A stretch of 64,000 bases of DNA from an uncultured Flavobacterium sp. GTDB lineage: Bacteria; Bacteroidota; Bacteroidia; Flavobacteriales; Flavobacteriaceae. A program made the position numbers and the translations under genes. Positions 1 through 8,089 of the stretch are shown in pieces (positions within the stretch are counted from its first letter, which is position 1; each line of letters begins with the position of its first letter). The DNA lies in NCBI RefSeq assembly GCF_951805225.1, contig NZ_OX638201.1, forward strand, positions 124,001 to 188,000. Reading direction: 5' to 3'. The notes under the pieces were generated by a model that saw only the letters and a program-made list of their open reading frames with translations, was not told where the DNA came from and ran no database searches.

Positions 1-19
1 TAATTCGTGTTGAAAAAGA

Positions 20-49
20 TTGCAGAAGTAAAAAACCTTTGCACCTTTG
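20..49 (+). promoter_or_regulatory. Promoter for the GreA/GreB-like gene
   Basis: TTG at 20-22, a 19-nt spacer, then CACCTTTG at 42-49. This fits the Bacteroidota layout of TTG about 19-20 nt before TAnnTTTG, with one mismatch in the -7 box. It would give a leader of roughly 25 nt before the start codon at 80. Confidence 0.4.
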
Positions 50-79
50 TAACTTAGAACCTCAGTACTTTAAAAAAAA

Positions 80-529
80 ATGGAATTCAAACAAAAAATA
101 CATTCTCATTACTTGCAAATGGTTCAGGATCGAATAGATGTTTTTAGAGACATGATTTCGGCTTTGACCGAAGATTCTAAAAATGATGCTAAAGGTTCGG
201 CTGGCGATAAGCACGAAACGGCTTTGTCGATGATGCATATCGAGCAGGAAAAACTAACGAATAAATTAAAAGAAGCAATTACTCAAAAAGCGATTTTAGA
301 TAAAATTGACGCTTCAAAAACAACTGAAAATATTATTTCTGGCAGCTTGGTAAAAGCAAACGGAATTTATTTATATGTAAGTGTGGCACTTCCTAAAATT
401 GCTGTAGACGGTATAAATGTTATTGCCCTTTCGCCACAATCTCCGCTTGGTTCTCATTTAATGGGAAATAATGTTGGGTTTAAATTTGAAATTAATAAGA
501 CGCATTATACTATTGAGAGTGTTTTGTAG
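80..529 (+). CDS. GreA/GreB-like C-terminal domain protein
   Basis: A 149-residue soluble protein. The N-terminal 80 residues are charged and helical (HETALSMMHIEQEKL), like a short coiled coil. The last 40 residues contain SPQSPLGSHLMG followed by a short beta-rich end, which resembles the C-terminal FKBP-like domain of transcript cleavage factors GreA/GreB (SPLGxALLG pattern). It is therefore probably a small RNA-polymerase-binding protein, but I cannot see the acidic coiled-coil tip needed for transcript cleavage, so activity is uncertain. Proteins of this type in Flavobacteria are sometimes mislabelled 3-oxoacyl-ACP synthase; nothing here supports that. It stands alone, followed by a repeat-rich gap. 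Confidence 0.6.
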   Translation: MEFKQKIHSHYLQMVQDRIDVFRDMISALTEDSKNDAKGSAGDKHETALSMMHIEQEKLTNKLKEAITQKAILDKIDASKTTENIISGSLVKANGIYLYVSVALPKIAVDGINVIALSPQSPLGSHLMGNNVGFKFEINKTHYTIESVL

Positions 530-546
530 TTTGCTTTTTGTGTAAT

Positions 547-701
547 CCCTCCGGGACAATTTTTACCAAGCACTTTTTATTTTTTACCAACATTTAATCT
601 CTACGAGATATATTTCTTCATTAGTTTTTTTTAAAACTTCGTTAGGAGTTAAATATTGGTAGAAAAAATAATAATTCCATGACGGAATTGTCCCGTAGGG
701 A
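547..701. repeat. Large imperfect intergenic inverted repeat
   Basis: The left arm starts with CCCTCCGGGACAAT (547-560) and the right arm ends with ATTGTCCCGTAGGG (688-701), complementary at 13 of 14 positions. Further inside, TTTTTTACCAACATTTAATC pairs imperfectly with the GAGTTAAATATTGGTAGAAA stretch before 670. The whole can fold into one long hairpin. It has no coding potential and looks like a non-autonomous palindromic repeat. Confidence 0.6.
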
Positions 702-719
702 CTACACTAGTAAGTTACG

Positions 720-752
720 ACCTTTGTCAAAGTTTAAAACTTTGACAAAGGT
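720..752. repeat. 33-nt palindrome (CAAAGTTT type), copy 1
   Basis: Arms ACCTTTGTCAAAGTTT (720-735) and its exact reverse complement (737-752) surround one central base. A second copy with one changed base pair lies at 28369-28401. In both places it is followed by the CCCGACAGG-type palindrome. Confidence 0.8.
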
Positions 753-766
753 TTGCGAGCTAAACA

Positions 767-927
767 CACAATCTTGTCAGACTGACCGAAGTCAAAGCCA
801 CGTAGAAATTTTCTATAGCAAACCCGACAGGTTTTTAAAACCTGTCGGGTTTATTACGTTTAGAAAAATCGCCAATCTTTGACGAGTTTCTTGTGTGATT
901 TCTCCTTAGGTCGGAATGACAAGATTG
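767..927. repeat. Repeat unit bounded by CAATCTTGTCA inverted ends
   Basis: CACAATCTTGTCA at 767-779 and the inverse TGACAAGATTG at 917-927 bound a unit that also contains the 820-852 palindrome. The same 13-mer recurs at 28281-28293, just upstream of the second palindrome pair. The inner flanks (GACTGACCGAAGTC and GGTCGGAATGAC) resemble the widespread TCATTnCGAnnAAG-type intergenic repeat of Flavobacteria. Confidence 0.5.
820..852. repeat. 33-nt palindrome (CCCGACAGG type), copy 1
   Basis: A perfect palindrome with 16-nt arms (AAACCCGACAGGTTTT at 820-835 and its complement at 837-852) around one T. The identical 33 nt recur at 28434-28466. The region 530-1230 holds only these repeats, a possible terminator and the asnB promoter; no real gene was seen. 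Confidence 0.85.
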
Positions 928-1051
928 ACATAAACAATAATTCTTCGGCTGCTTTCTTTCTTCTTGTTGGGAATCTTTCAATGATTTTAAAATATCATGA
1001 GATTTAATTTAAAGATCTGTTTAAAACCTTGCGTTTTGTGCTTTGTTTAAG

Positions 1052-1088
1052 CTTGAAATTGAAATTTTCAAGTTTGAGGCTTTTTTTA
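1052..1088 (+). terminator. Possible terminator-like hairpin before asnB
   Basis: CTTGAAA (1052-1058) pairs with TTTCAAG (1066-1072), followed after a short gap by a run of seven T from 1081. The gap between stem and T-run weakens the call; it could instead be part of a repeat. Confidence 0.3.
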
Positions 1089-1230
1089 GTGTTAAAATTT
1101 TACATTTTATATGTAAAAATAAATTTATGGTTTTAAATTATAACTGAAATAGTATTTTATGTTTTTCAATTATAACCATTAATGCATCTTTGCCCTATCA
1201 AAATAAAATTTAAATAAAAAATATATAGTT

Positions 1231-2907
1231 ATGTGTGGAATCGTATGTGCCTTTGATCTAAAACAAAAAGCCGAAACATTAAGACCTCAAGTATTAGAAA
1301 TGTCTAAAATCATTCGTCACCGTGGACCAGACTGGAGCGGAATCTATAGCAATGATAAAGCAATTCTTTCGCATGAGCGTTTGGCAATTGTGGATCCAGC
1401 TTCAGGAAAACAACCTTTATTTACAGAAGATAAAAAATTGGTTTTGGCTGCAAATGGTGAAATTTACAACCACAGAGAATTGCGTAAACAATTTGCTGGA
1501 AAATATAACTTTCAGACTGAAAGTGACTGCGAAGTTATCTTGGCACTTTATAAAGAAAAAGGACCTCATTTTGTAGATGAAATGAACGGAATCTTTGGAT
1601 TTGCAATCTATGATGTAGAGAAAGATGAGTATTTTATTGCTCGTGATCATATGGGAATTATTCCATTATATATTGGTTGGGATCAACACGGAACTTTTTA
1701 TGTAGCTTCTGAATTGAAAGCTTTAGAAGGATATTGTACAAAAATCCAATTGTTTCCTCCGGGACATTATATGACTAGTAAAGACGGTGAATTTGTACAA
1801 TGGTACAAAAGAGACTGGACTGAATATGATGCAGTAAAAGACAACGAAACTAGTATTCCTGCGATTAAAGAAGCTTTAGAAGCGGCGGTTCACAGACAAT
1901 TAATGAGTGATGTTCCTTATGGAGTTTTACTTTCCGGAGGTTTAGATTCTTCTATTACTTCGGCTGTAGCCAAAAAATTTGCACAAAAACGTATTGAGTC
2001 AGATGATACAACAGATGCTTGGTATCCGCAATTACACTCTTTTTCGGTTGGATTAGATGGTTCTCCGGATTTAGCAGCTGCTCAAATTGTAGCAAAACAT
2101 ATTGGAACGATTCACCACGAAATCAAATTCACAATTCAGGAAGGTTTAGATGCAGTTCGTGATGTAATTTACAACTTAGAAACTTATGATGTAACTACAG
2201 TTAGAGCTTCGACTCCAATGTGGTTAATGGCGAGAGTTATTAAATCAATGGGAATTAAGATGGTTCTTTCTGGTGAAGGTGCTGATGAGTTATTTGGAGG
2301 ATATTTATATTTCCATAAAGCACCAAACGCAAGAGAATTTCACGAAGAAAACGTTCGTAAATTAGGTAAATTACACATGTACGATTGTTTACGTGCAAAC
2401 AAAAGTTTGGCTGCGTGGGGAATTGAAGGTCGTGTTCCGTTCTTGGATAAAGAATTTATGGATGTGGCAATGAGAATCAACCCGCAAGATAAAATGATCA
2501 ACAAAGAACATCCAATGGAAAAATGGGTTGTTCGTAAAGCATTCGAAGATATGTTGCCGGAAAGTGTAGCATGGAGACAAAAAGAACAATTCTCTGACGG
2601 AGTAGGATATAGCTGGATTGATACTTTGAAAGAAGTGGTAGCCAAAGAAGTTTCGGATGAACAATTGGCAAATGCGAAATATAAATTTCCATTGCAAACG
2701 CCAACTTCTAAAGAAGAATATTACTATCGTTCGATCTTTGCAGAACATTTCCCAAGTGATGCAGCAGCATTATGTGTACCTCAGGAAGCAAGTGTGGCTT
2801 GTAGTACAAAAATTGCTTTGGAGTGGGATGAGGCTTTCAAAAACATGAACGACCCATCTGGAAGAGCTGTAGCAAGTGTTCACGATGATGCTTACGCGAA
2901 AGCATAA
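1231..2907 (+). CDS. asnB: Asparagine synthase (glutamine-hydrolysing) AsnB
   Basis: Makes asparagine from aspartate, ATP and glutamine in the cytoplasm. At 558 residues it is close to Escherichia coli AsnB. The N-terminal class II glutamine amidotransferase domain keeps every catalytic residue: Cys2 (MCGIV), Arg50 in HERLAIVD, Asn75-Gly-Glu77 in NGEIYN, and Asp99 in ESDCE. The C-terminal synthetase domain has the pyrophosphatase loop LLSGGLDSS near residue 230 and the GEGADELFGGY block near 350. The start at 1231 is fixed because mature AsnB must begin at Cys2. A weak -7 box (CATCTTTG, 1185-1192) precedes it. It is followed by its own terminator and then by a divergent paralogue in the same direction. 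Confidence 0.97.
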   Translation: MCGIVCAFDLKQKAETLRPQVLEMSKIIRHRGPDWSGIYSNDKAILSHERLAIVDPASGKQPLFTEDKKLVLAANGEIYNHRELRKQFAGKYNFQTESDCEVILALYKEKGPHFVDEMNGIFGFAIYDVEKDEYFIARDHMGIIPLYIGWDQHGTFYVASELKALEGYCTKIQLFPPGHYMTSKDGEFVQWYKRDWTEYDAVKDNETSIPAIKEALEAAVHRQLMSDVPYGVLLSGGLDSSITSAVAKKFAQKRIESDDTTDAWYPQLHSFSVGLDGSPDLAAAQIVAKHIGTIHHEIKFTIQEGLDAVRDVIYNLETYDVTTVRASTPMWLMARVIKSMGIKMVLSGEGADELFGGYLYFHKAPNAREFHEENVRKLGKLHMYDCLRANKSLAAWGIEGRVPFLDKEFMDVAMRINPQDKMINKEHPMEKWVVRKAFEDMLPESVAWRQKEQFSDGVGYSWIDTLKEVVAKEVSDEQLANAKYKFPLQTPTSKEEYYYRSIFAEHFPSDAAALCVPQEASVACSTKIALEWDEAFKNMNDPSGRAVASVHDDAYAKA

Positions 2908-2944
2908 AAATTGAATTATTAGAATTAGTTATATATTGTAGAAG

Positions 2945-2972
2945 AACGTTCTCTTATGAGGACGTTTTTCTT
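2945..2972 (+). terminator. Terminator of asnB
   Basis: AACGTTCTC (2945-2953), loop TTAT, GAGGACGTT (2958-2966), then T-rich sequence. Nine pairs including one G-U. It separates asnB from the second copy, which has its own promoter. Confidence 0.75.
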
Positions 2973-3045
2973 GTCTTAAATTGTTAAATTATATAATTTC
3001 AGTCACTTAAAAATATTTTTTGGTAATTATTTAACTTAACTTTTT

Positions 3046-3053
3046 TATATTTG
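3046..3053 (+). promoter_or_regulatory. -7 box for the second asnB-like gene
   Basis: TATATTTG, a perfect TAnnTTTG box. No well-spaced TTG was found (nearest at 3020-3022, 23 nt away). If used, it gives a leader of about 150 nt before the start codon at 3213, longer than usual here. The gap 2908-3212 otherwise holds only the asnB terminator. Confidence 0.45.
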
Positions 3054-3212
3054 ACATTCGTCGAAATAGAAAAAATCTAGTTTGATTATAAGGAAGTTAT
3101 CAAAATAAAGTAGGATTTAATTTTCAGAAAACTGAAAATTACAGTGATTTATACCCGGTACATGTCATTTGGGGCATGACCTGAAAACAGAATAAATAAA
3201 AAATAGAATAGT

Positions 3213-4829
3213 ATGTCTGGATTATTAGCCGTTATTGGTAAAGGAAAAGACCCGCAACTCGTAAAAGAGCTTTCTAAAAGAATGTCGCATCGTGGTCCTG
3301 ATGAAAGTGATTTGCAAATTATGGAAAATGGCAGCATAATTAGTCATGAAAGTTTGTCAATTATTGATTTGAAGTCTGGAAAACAACCTATTCAGGGAAC
3401 TAAAAAAGCCTGGATGGTTCATGATGGAGAAATCTATAATTATCAGGAATTAAAAGATACGGTTCTTAAGAATCATACCTTTAGAACAAAATCAGATTCA
3501 GAAGTAATTGTGCATTTGTACGAAGAATTTGGAAATGATTTTTGTAATATGCTTGATGGCGATTTTGCTTTTGTGGTAGTAGATGGCGACAACTATATTG
3601 CTGGACGTGATCCTATTGGGGTGAAACCTTTATATTATGGTTTGGATGAAAGAGGAAGAATTTATTTTTCGTCTGAAATGAAGCCAATCGCTGATCAGTG
3701 TAAAACATTCTCGACTTTTCCTCCGGGACATTATTATACACCAAAAAAAGGGTTTGTAAAGTATTATCAACCTGCATATGAGGATTATGAAAATGCTGTT
3801 GAAGAACTTGATTTAGATTTAATCAGAGATACTTTTACTGAAGCTGTTCGTAAACGTTTAATGAGCGAAGTTCCAGTTGGTGTATTGCTTTCGGGAGGAT
3901 TAGATTCTTCTTTGATTGCTGCAATTGCTTCTCGTTCATTTGCTGATAGTGGTAAAAAACTACAGACTTTTTCAATTGGTTTGGATGTTGATGCGCCAGA
4001 TGCGAAAGCGGCAAGAAAAGCAGCTGAATTTTTAGGTACTGAACATCATGAAATTCATTATTCTGTTGAAGACGGAATTGGGCTTTTGGAAAAAATAATT
4101 TACTATATCGAAACTTATGATATAATTTCGGTGAGGGCGAGTGTTCCAATGTATTTATTGTCTAAAGCTATTGCTGAAAAAGGAATTAAAGCAATTCTTT
4201 CGGGAGAAGGAGCCGATGAAATTTTTGGAGGACATTTGTATTTTAGAAATGCACCTTCGACAGAAGAATTTCAGAAGGAAACTATCGAAAGGGTTCAAAA
4301 ATTATTTACAGCAGATTTATTGCGTGCCGATAAGTCAACAATGGCAAATGGAATAGAAACAAGAGTTCCGTTTTTGGATACTGCATTTCTGGATGCTACT
4401 ATTCGCATTAGACCCGAAGAAAAGCAACCAAAAAAATATGACGGTGTCGAAAAATACATTTTAAGAAAAGCATTTGATACGCCTGAAAATCCATATTTGC
4501 CAGCTGATATTTTGTGGCGTCAAAAAGAACAATTTTCGGATGGAGTTGGATATAATTGGATTGATGAATTAATCGAGCATTGTTCATGTCAGGTTACTGA
4601 TGAGCAATTGGCGGGAGCAAGTGTTGAATTTGCTTATAATTCTCCAACAACAAAAGAAGCTTATTTATACAGATCAATTTTTCATAAATATTATCCGCAA
4701 ATTAGTGCTGCGCAAACGGTTCGAAAATGGATTCCGAAATGGCAGGAAAATCAAGATCCGAGTGGAAGAGCAAATGCGGCTCACTTAGAAGGGAATTTTG
4801 AAACTGCAAAATCTGGAGTAGCGGTTTAG
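3213..4829 (+). CDS. AsnB paralogue with a degraded glutaminase site
   Basis: A 538-residue protein clearly homologous over its full length to the neighbouring AsnB. The synthetase half looks functional: pyrophosphatase loop LLSGGLDSS near 225, GEGADEIFGGH near 340, RVPFLD. The N-terminal amidotransferase domain is present but has lost key residues: the nucleophile Cys2 is Ser (MSGLL), the glutamine-binding Arg of HERL is Ser47 (HESLSIID), and the oxyanion-hole Asn of NGE is Asp71 (DGEIYN). Glu73 and Asp95 remain. By what is known of class II amidotransferases it should not hydrolyse glutamine. It may use free ammonia or have another nucleophile or role. The start is supported by alignment of MSGLL with MCGIV. 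It has its own promoter and terminator. Confidence 0.9.
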   Translation: MSGLLAVIGKGKDPQLVKELSKRMSHRGPDESDLQIMENGSIISHESLSIIDLKSGKQPIQGTKKAWMVHDGEIYNYQELKDTVLKNHTFRTKSDSEVIVHLYEEFGNDFCNMLDGDFAFVVVDGDNYIAGRDPIGVKPLYYGLDERGRIYFSSEMKPIADQCKTFSTFPPGHYYTPKKGFVKYYQPAYEDYENAVEELDLDLIRDTFTEAVRKRLMSEVPVGVLLSGGLDSSLIAAIASRSFADSGKKLQTFSIGLDVDAPDAKAARKAAEFLGTEHHEIHYSVEDGIGLLEKIIYYIETYDIISVRASVPMYLLSKAIAEKGIKAILSGEGADEIFGGHLYFRNAPSTEEFQKETIERVQKLFTADLLRADKSTMANGIETRVPFLDTAFLDATIRIRPEEKQPKKYDGVEKYILRKAFDTPENPYLPADILWRQKEQFSDGVGYNWIDELIEHCSCQVTDEQLAGASVEFAYNSPTTKEAYLYRSIFHKYYPQISAAQTVRKWIPKWQENQDPSGRANAAHLEGNFETAKSGVAV

Positions 4830-4872
4830 TATTTTTAAAATCTAAATTCCAATTTGAATTAAATAATATAAG

Positions 4873-4915
4873 ATCCGAAAGAAACATTCTAAATGTTCTT
4901 TTCGGATTTTTTTTG
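4873..4915 (+). terminator. Terminator of the second asnB-like gene
   Basis: ATCCGAAAGAAACATT (4873-4888) pairs with AATGTTCTTTTCGGAT (4892-4907) with one mismatch, followed by a run of eight T (4907-4914). The stem base resembles that of the next terminator at 7831. Confidence 0.85.
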
Positions 4916-4996
4916 TGCGTTTAATTTTAGACTTGAGGTTTCCCGTAAATTACTAAAAGTAAGTTAATATTTATATATCGTGTTTAGGAAAAATAT

Positions 4997-5004
4997 TATA
5001 TTTG
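4997..5004 (+). promoter_or_regulatory. -7 box for the M16 protease gene
   Basis: TATATTTG, a perfect TAnnTTTG box 37 nt before the start codon at 5041. No convincing -33 TTG at the usual spacing. Confidence 0.5.
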
Positions 5005-5040
5005 GTTACCAGAAATTAACTAATCCTTTAACTAAAATCT

Positions 5041-7776
5041 ATGAGAAACTTATTATTAAGTGGAATTCTTTGCTGCTCATTAGCTTCAGTGAGTTCAGTT
5101 TATGCACAAAAACCTGTTGCGCCCAAGTACATTAAAAATGTTGAAGGTGTTAAGGAATATTCTTTAAATAATGGACTTAAAGTCCTTTTGATTCCGGATG
5201 CTTCTCAAAGCAATATGGTTGTAAATATTGTTTACAATGTAGGATCGAGAAATGAAGGTTACGGCGAGAAAGGTATGGCGCACTTGCTGGAACATATGCT
5301 TTTTAAAAGTACCAAAAATTTAGGTGATATTAAAAAAATGCTTTCTGATAAAGGTGGAAATGCAAACGGAACAACTTGGCTTGACCGAACTAACTATTAC
5401 GAAGTTTTTCCATCAAGTGATGAAAATCTAAAATGGAGTATCGAAATGGAAGCGGATCGTATGATAAACGCGACTATTTTGCAAGAGGATTTATCGAAAG
5501 AGTTTTCTGTGGTAAGAAACGAATTTGAGATTGGAGAAAATAATCCTGATCGTGTTTTACAGGAAAGAATACTTTCATCGGCTTATTTGTGGCACAATTA
5601 CGGGAAAAGTACTATTGGAAGTAAAGAAGATATAGAAAGAGTAAAAGCAAATACACTTAGAGTTTTTTATGAAAAATATTATCAGCCGGACAATTCAACT
5701 TTGATAATTGCGGGTAAGTTTGATGAACAAAAAGCTTTGCAATATGTTGGGCAATATTTTGGAGCTATTCCTAAACCAAAAAGAGTTTTGGATAAAACTT
5801 ATACAGTTGAACCTGCACAAGATGGTGAAAAATACGTTGAGTTAAACAGAGCTGGAGACAGTAAAAATATTGGTGCTTTGTATCATACAGCAGCTTATGT
5901 AGATAAGGATTATGCTGCAATTGATGCTTTGGGCGAAATTTTAACTTCGGATCCATCCGGATATTTATACAAGTCATTAATTGAGACTCAAAAAGTGTCT
6001 AGTATTTATTATTGGCAGCCAACAACAAGAGATGCAAGTTATATTTATTTTGGAGTTGCAGTTCCTAACGATAAAGATATTAAAGCTACTAAAGACTTAG
6101 TTAGAACAGAGTTGGATAAAATAGGAACGACTAAATATACTGACGAAGATGTAACGAGAGCTAAGGCAAAAATCATAAAACAACTTGATGGTATAAAAAA
6201 TAATACTATTTCATTTGCAATAAATCTTACTGAGATTGTTGGAGCCGGAGATTACAGATTAGGTTTTCTGTACAGAGATGCAGTTGAAAATTTGACTAAA
6301 GAAGATATTCAAAGAGTTGCAGATAAATATTTCAGAAGTAACAATAGAACGGTTGGGATTTTTATTCCGTCTAAAGATGAGCAACGTGTGAAACCTGTTG
6401 AATATACAGATGATCAAATTGTGGCTTTGACGAAAGATTACAAAGGAAAAGCTTTAGAAAAAGAAGTTGCTGCATTTGAGGCTTCTATCAAGAATTTGAA
6501 ACAAAATTTTGTAGAAGGTAAATTGAGCAATGGAGCAAAATATGGCTTAATCAAAAAAGAAATAAAAGGCGGAAAGGTTCAGGCTAGTTTTCAATTTCCT
6601 GTAAGTAACGAAAAGGATTTAACCGGAAAATCAGATATCGGAGGAATTTTGGCTCAGTTGTTAAAAACGGGAACGAAAACCAGAACTAAAGAACAAATTA
6701 GCGATCGTTTAGATCAATTAAAATCAAGCATTTATTTTAATTTTTCAAGACAAACTTTATCGGTAAATGTAAATACTTATAAAGAAAATTTTAAAGAAGT
6801 AATGGAGATTTTGGGTGATTTGCTTGCTAATTCTACTTTTCCGGAAAATGAATTAACAAAAACAATCAGCGAATACAACACTTATTTAGAAGGAAATCTT
6901 AATGATCCGCAATCAGTTGCTTTTACGGAACTTTCAAGACAAACGACAAATTATCCTAAAGGGAGTATTTTTTATACACCAACACTTCAGGAACAAATAG
7001 ATGCGTTTAAAAAAATCAAACAAACTGAAATTGTAGATTTTTATAAAAACATTCTTGGAGGAAATAATGGTGTTGGAAGTGTTGTAGGAGATTTAGAAGG
7101 AAAATCTACAGTTGAGATTTTAGAAAACACTTTTGGAAAATGGAATTCAAAATCAAAATATGAATTAGCTAAACCTACTTATTTTGAAACAAAAGTATCG
7201 GATAAGGATTTTATAACTCCAGATAAAGAAAATGCGGTAGCGCTTGGTAGAATTGGTTTTAAAATGACAAGAAGCAGTGCAGATTATCCTGCATTTGTAA
7301 TGGCTAATGAAATATTAGGAAGCGGAGGATTTTTAAGTGCAAGAATTCCGATGAGATTGAGAGAAAAAGAAGGGATAAGTTACGGAGCTGGTTCATTTAT
7401 TGATGTGCCTGTTACAAGTGATGTTGCTTCATGGTCGTATTATGCTTTTTTAAATCCGACAAAAAAGAATGCTGTTGAAACTGCTACAAAAGAGGAAATT
7501 GCAAAAGCATTAAAAGATGGTTTTACAGCTGATGAATTAAAATCAAACCTTGTTAGTTGGCAAAATGAAAGAAAAACAAGATTGGGTAGTGATGATACTT
7601 TAATGAGTCTTGTAAACACTTATTTGCAATACGGAATTCCTTTGGAAGATTATGATGACTTGGAAAACAAAGTTAAAGCATTAAAAGTTGAAGAAGTAAA
7701 TGCTGTTTTGAAGAAGTATTTGAGCTTAGAAAAAATGACTTCTGTTTATGCAGGAGATTTTAATAAGAAATCATAA
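5041..7776 (+). CDS. M16 (pitrilysin) family zinc metallopeptidase, two-domain
   Basis: A 911-residue exported protease. Residues 1-22 are a signal peptide ending in VSSVYAQ. The first M16 unit carries the inverted zinc motif HLLEH (His81, Glu84, His85) with the distal acidic region NEFEIGEN near 160. The second unit (about 490-900) lacks that motif but has LREKEGISYGAG near 773-785, the substrate-binding R/Y-type element of the inactive partner domain. This two-unit form forms a closed clamshell that cleaves unfolded peptides, here probably in the periplasm. The gene is a single unit with a good -7 box and a strong terminator. Confidence 0.9.
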   Translation: MRNLLLSGILCCSLASVSSVYAQKPVAPKYIKNVEGVKEYSLNNGLKVLLIPDASQSNMVVNIVYNVGSRNEGYGEKGMAHLLEHMLFKSTKNLGDIKKMLSDKGGNANGTTWLDRTNYYEVFPSSDENLKWSIEMEADRMINATILQEDLSKEFSVVRNEFEIGENNPDRVLQERILSSAYLWHNYGKSTIGSKEDIERVKANTLRVFYEKYYQPDNSTLIIAGKFDEQKALQYVGQYFGAIPKPKRVLDKTYTVEPAQDGEKYVELNRAGDSKNIGALYHTAAYVDKDYAAIDALGEILTSDPSGYLYKSLIETQKVSSIYYWQPTTRDASYIYFGVAVPNDKDIKATKDLVRTELDKIGTTKYTDEDVTRAKAKIIKQLDGIKNNTISFAINLTEIVGAGDYRLGFLYRDAVENLTKEDIQRVADKYFRSNNRTVGIFIPSKDEQRVKPVEYTDDQIVALTKDYKGKALEKEVAAFEASIKNLKQNFVEGKLSNGAKYGLIKKEIKGGKVQASFQFPVSNEKDLTGKSDIGGILAQLLKTGTKTRTKEQISDRLDQLKSSIYFNFSRQTLSVNVNTYKENFKEVMEILGDLLANSTFPENELTKTISEYNTYLEGNLNDPQSVAFTELSRQTTNYPKGSIFYTPTLQEQIDAFKKIKQTEIVDFYKNILGGNNGVGSVVGDLEGKSTVEILENTFGKWNSKSKYELAKPTYFETKVSDKDFITPDKENAVALGRIGFKMTRSSADYPAFVMANEILGSGGFLSARIPMRLREKEGISYGAGSFIDVPVTSDVASWSYYAFLNPTKKNAVETATKEEIAKALKDGFTADELKSNLVSWQNERKTRLGSDDTLMSLVNTYLQYGIPLEDYDDLENKVKALKVEEVNAVLKKYLSLEKMTSVYAGDFNKKS

Positions 7777-7830
7777 AGAGTGAAAATCCAAATATTATAA
7801 ATTCCAAATTGTAATTTGGGGTGAATTATA

Positions 7831-7872
7831 AAATCCGAAATGACATTAAAATTGTTATTTCGGATTTTTTTT
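7831..7872 (+). terminator. Terminator of the M16 protease gene
   Basis: AAATCCGAAAT pairs with ATTTCGGATTT across a short loop, followed by a run of T to 7872. The remaining gap 7777-8089 holds only this and the gyrB -7 box. Confidence 0.85.
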
Positions 7873-8043
7873 GCTTCATCTTAAGTTTTTAAAATTGGAA
7901 AAAATTGAAGATTTTTTTGGTTTTATTTTTAAAAGAGGCTAATTTTTGGAATTTGGAATTTATTTTTTGCTTTTTCAGACAATTGTGTTGATAACTTAAG
8001 TGCTTTAAATTGTATTTTAACTGATATATAATTTGCGTTTTTA

Positions 8044-8051
8044 TATATTTG
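8044..8051 (+). promoter_or_regulatory. -7 box for gyrB
   Basis: TATATTTG, perfect TAnnTTTG, 38 nt before the gyrB start codon. No convincing TTG at the expected distance. Confidence 0.5.
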
Positions 8052-8089
8052 CGTGTTAGACAATAATTACATTTTTTAGAATAAATTAT

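Noticed and set aside
679..882. 67-residue open frame between the GreA-like gene and asnB
   Set aside because: It runs straight through two palindromic repeats and has no protein-like sequence or promoter.
2340..2748. Antisense open frames opposite asnB
   Set aside because: Overlap a well-conserved gene on the other strand; no start signals or family motifs.
4933..4948. TTGAGGTTTCCCGTAA, a 14/16 match to the regulon inverted repeat before the M16 gene
   Set aside because: The distal half-site is degraded and there is no TAnnTTTG box 21 nt downstream; the M16 -7 box lies 48 nt away.
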